Part shown: positions 4,707 through 5,847 of the stretch, piece by piece
Position numbering within the stretch: position 1 is the first letter of the stretch
How the letters are laid out: every line of letters begins with the position of its first letter
Source: Chloroflexota bacterium
Lineage (GTDB): Bacteria > Chloroflexota > Ktedonobacteria > Ktedonobacterales > JACDGC01
Direction of reading: 5' to 3'
DNA: 5,847 bases
Assembly (NCBI GenBank): GCA_021812265.1
Contig: JAKAOI010000165.1
Location: 1 to 5,847, forward strand
Position numbers and translations under genes: made by a program
Notes under the pieces: generated by a model
Databases searched by the model: none
What the model was told of the DNA's origin: nothing
Seen by the model: only the letters and a program-made list of their open reading frames with translations

Positions 4707-5847
4707 CCCCAGAAGAAGTTGTAAACTTTGCCGCCGAAAAAGGCGCCAAATTCGTTGATTATAGATTTGTTGATCTGCCCGGAACTTGGCAGCACTTTAG
4801 CTGCCCTATTGAAACCCTTGAAGAAGCAACCTTCACAGAAGGTGTTGGATTCGACGGCTCCAGCATTCGCGGCTTTCAAGAAATTAATGAAAGCGATATG
4901 CTGCTCATCCCCGACGCTTCTACCGCTGTTATGGATCCTTTTACTGCCGTCCCTACTCTCATCCTTGTGTGTACTGTTGCCGAACCCGGAACATTTGCCC
5001 CATATACCCGCGATCCCCGGCAGATTGCGTTAAAAGCTGAAGCATATTTGCAAACTACCGGCATTGCCGATACAAGCTATTGGGGTCCTGAAGCAGAGTT
5101 TTTTATGTTTGACAGCGTACACTATGCTTCAACCGGCCACGAACAAATTGCGGTGGTTGATTCGGAAGAAGCGCATTGGAATAGCGGAAGAACTGCCGGC
5201 GCGGCAAATTTGGGCCACCATATCCGTCCCAAAGAAGGTTATTTCCCCGTTTCACCCAGCGACACATTCCAAGATATCCGATCTGAAATGGTGCTGACCT
5301 TGCAGTCTGTTGGCATTGCGGTTGAAGCCCAGCATCATGAGGTTGCCGTTGCGCAAAACGAAATTGATATGCGATTTGGCTCTTTAGTAAAAATGGCCGA
5401 TAACGTTTTAATGTATAAATACATCATTAAAAATGTCGCTAAACGCGCCGGAAAAACTGTAACCTTCATGCCTAAGCCGGTATTTGGCGACAATGGCTCC
5501 GGCATGCATGTGCACCAAAGCTTATGGAAAGGTGAGAAACCCCTGTTTGCCGATAAAGCAGGCTATGCGGGTATGAGTGAAATGGCGCTGTTCTACATCG
5601 GCGGCATTCTCAAGCACGCTCCTGCTATCCTCGCATTTGCCGCTCCGACAACCAATAGCTATAAACGCTTGGTTCCCGGCTACGAAGCTCCGGTTAACTT
5701 GGTTTTCTCAAAACGCAACCGCTCAGCAGCAGTGCGCATTCCCATGTATTCCGAAAGTCCCAAAGCAAAAAGGGTAGAGTTCCGCCCGCCAGACCCAACC
5801 TGCAACCCATATCTGACTTTCTCGGCGCTTCTAATGGCTTGTTTAGA
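4703..5847 (+). CDS. glnA: Glutamine synthetase type I (GSI-beta), 5' 381 codons, truncated by window end
   Basis: Catalyses glutamate + NH3 + ATP to glutamine in the cytoplasm, as a dodecamer in this family. Visible: Asp-latch FDGSSI (50-55); metal ligands Glu130 and Glu132 in GPEAEFF, Glu213 (HHE), Glu220 and His269; the NGSGMHVH loop (264-271); [10 protein letters not shown] (321-330); NRSA (339-342); and VEFRPPDP (358-365). The insert around 152-183 (WNSG...KEGYFPV) marks the GSI-beta group, which is often controlled by adenylylation; the Tyr site would lie beyond the edge. Odd: between Glu213 and Glu220 the sequence reads VAVAQN, one residue shorter than the usual V-A-T-x-G-Q-x and lacking the conserved Gly. 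Start: the MTPEEV opening is typical; AGGAG (4684-4688) is 14 bases upstream, unusually far, and CCGA/TCGG (4681-4684/4698-4701) could fold over it. GTG/TTG alternatives are absent. About 90 C-terminal residues are missing. Confidence 0.96.
   Translation, partial: MTPEEVVNFAAEKGAKFVDYRFVDLPGTWQHFSCPIETLEEATFTEGVGFDGSSIRGFQEINESDMLLIPDASTAVMDPFTAVPTLILVCTVAEPGTFAPYTRDPRQIALKAEAYLQTTGIADTSYWGPEAEFFMFDSVHYASTGHEQIAVVDSEEAHWNSGRTAGAANLGHHIRPKEGYFPVSPSDTFQDIRSEMVLTLQSVGIAVEAQHHEVAVAQNEIDMRFGSLVKMADNVLMYKYIIKNVAKRAGKTVTFMPKPVFGDNGSGMHVHQSLWKGEKPLFADKAGYAGMSEMALFYIGGILKHAPAILAFAAPTTNSYKRLVPGYEAPVNLVFSKRNRSAAVRIPMYSESPKAKRVEFRPPDPTCNPYLTFSALLMACL

Noticed and set aside
4484..4879. 131-codon minus-strand open frame across the glnA start
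   Set aside because: It lies antisense to the glutamine synthetase N-terminus and has no ribosome binding site or recognisable domain; a shadow of glnA and its leader.
1..5847. CRISPR array, insertion sequence ends, integrase or toxin-antitoxin pair
   Set aside because: No regularly spaced repeats, no transposase or recombinase motifs and no small toxin-antitoxin gene pair were found on either strand.

Overview
This is a bacterial window. It opens with the 3' end of a one-piece tmRNA gene (encoded CCA tail, followed by a strong intrinsic terminator) and closes inside a type I glutamine synthetase gene, glnA, which runs off the right edge. The sequence does not let me name the lineage: the synthetase resembles the broad GSI-beta group ([27 protein letters not shown]), and no taxon-specific gene is present.

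Layout: (1) 1-104, ssrA 3' end and terminator. (2) 105-318, intergenic, with an extended -10 promoter candidate. (3) 319-2293, a tight two-gene operon: an ABC/SMC-like AAA ATPase and, one base after its stop, a 180-residue protein with a D...ExK arrangement typical of PD-(D/E)XK nucleases. This pair is AT-rich and nearly devoid of the GCGC word that is very common in the rest of the window, so it looks like a recently acquired cargo module beside ssrA, a classic integration locus. It has the form of a compact anti-phage or plasmid-interference system. I cannot match it to a named one: PARIS, Septu and the OLD/Gabija types use other nuclease folds. (4) 2294-2590, a hairpin-rich stretch leading into a small three-helix membrane protein (2591-2992) that resembles the GlsB/YeaQ/YmgE type. 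(5) A shared hairpin terminator (3005-3058) separates this gene from two minus-strand genes (3079-3462 and 3722-4249). Those two are divergent paralogues: two membrane helices, a conserved E-G-(I/V)-R-x-L motif at the membrane exit, and a long charged helical tail. (6) 4250-4702, 453 bases without a convincing gene, holding the promoter of the minus-strand gene and a perfect palindrome plus a leader upstream of glnA. (7) 4703-end, glnA.

How the parts work together: the ATPase and nuclease probably act as one sensor/effector unit. The three small membrane proteins look like envelope or stress-type accessory proteins, two of them related to each other. The tmRNA and glutamine synthetase are core housekeeping genes that flank the accessory segment. 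The best candidate for an undescribed system is the ATPase-nuclease pair; the paralogous membrane proteins are the next most interesting item.
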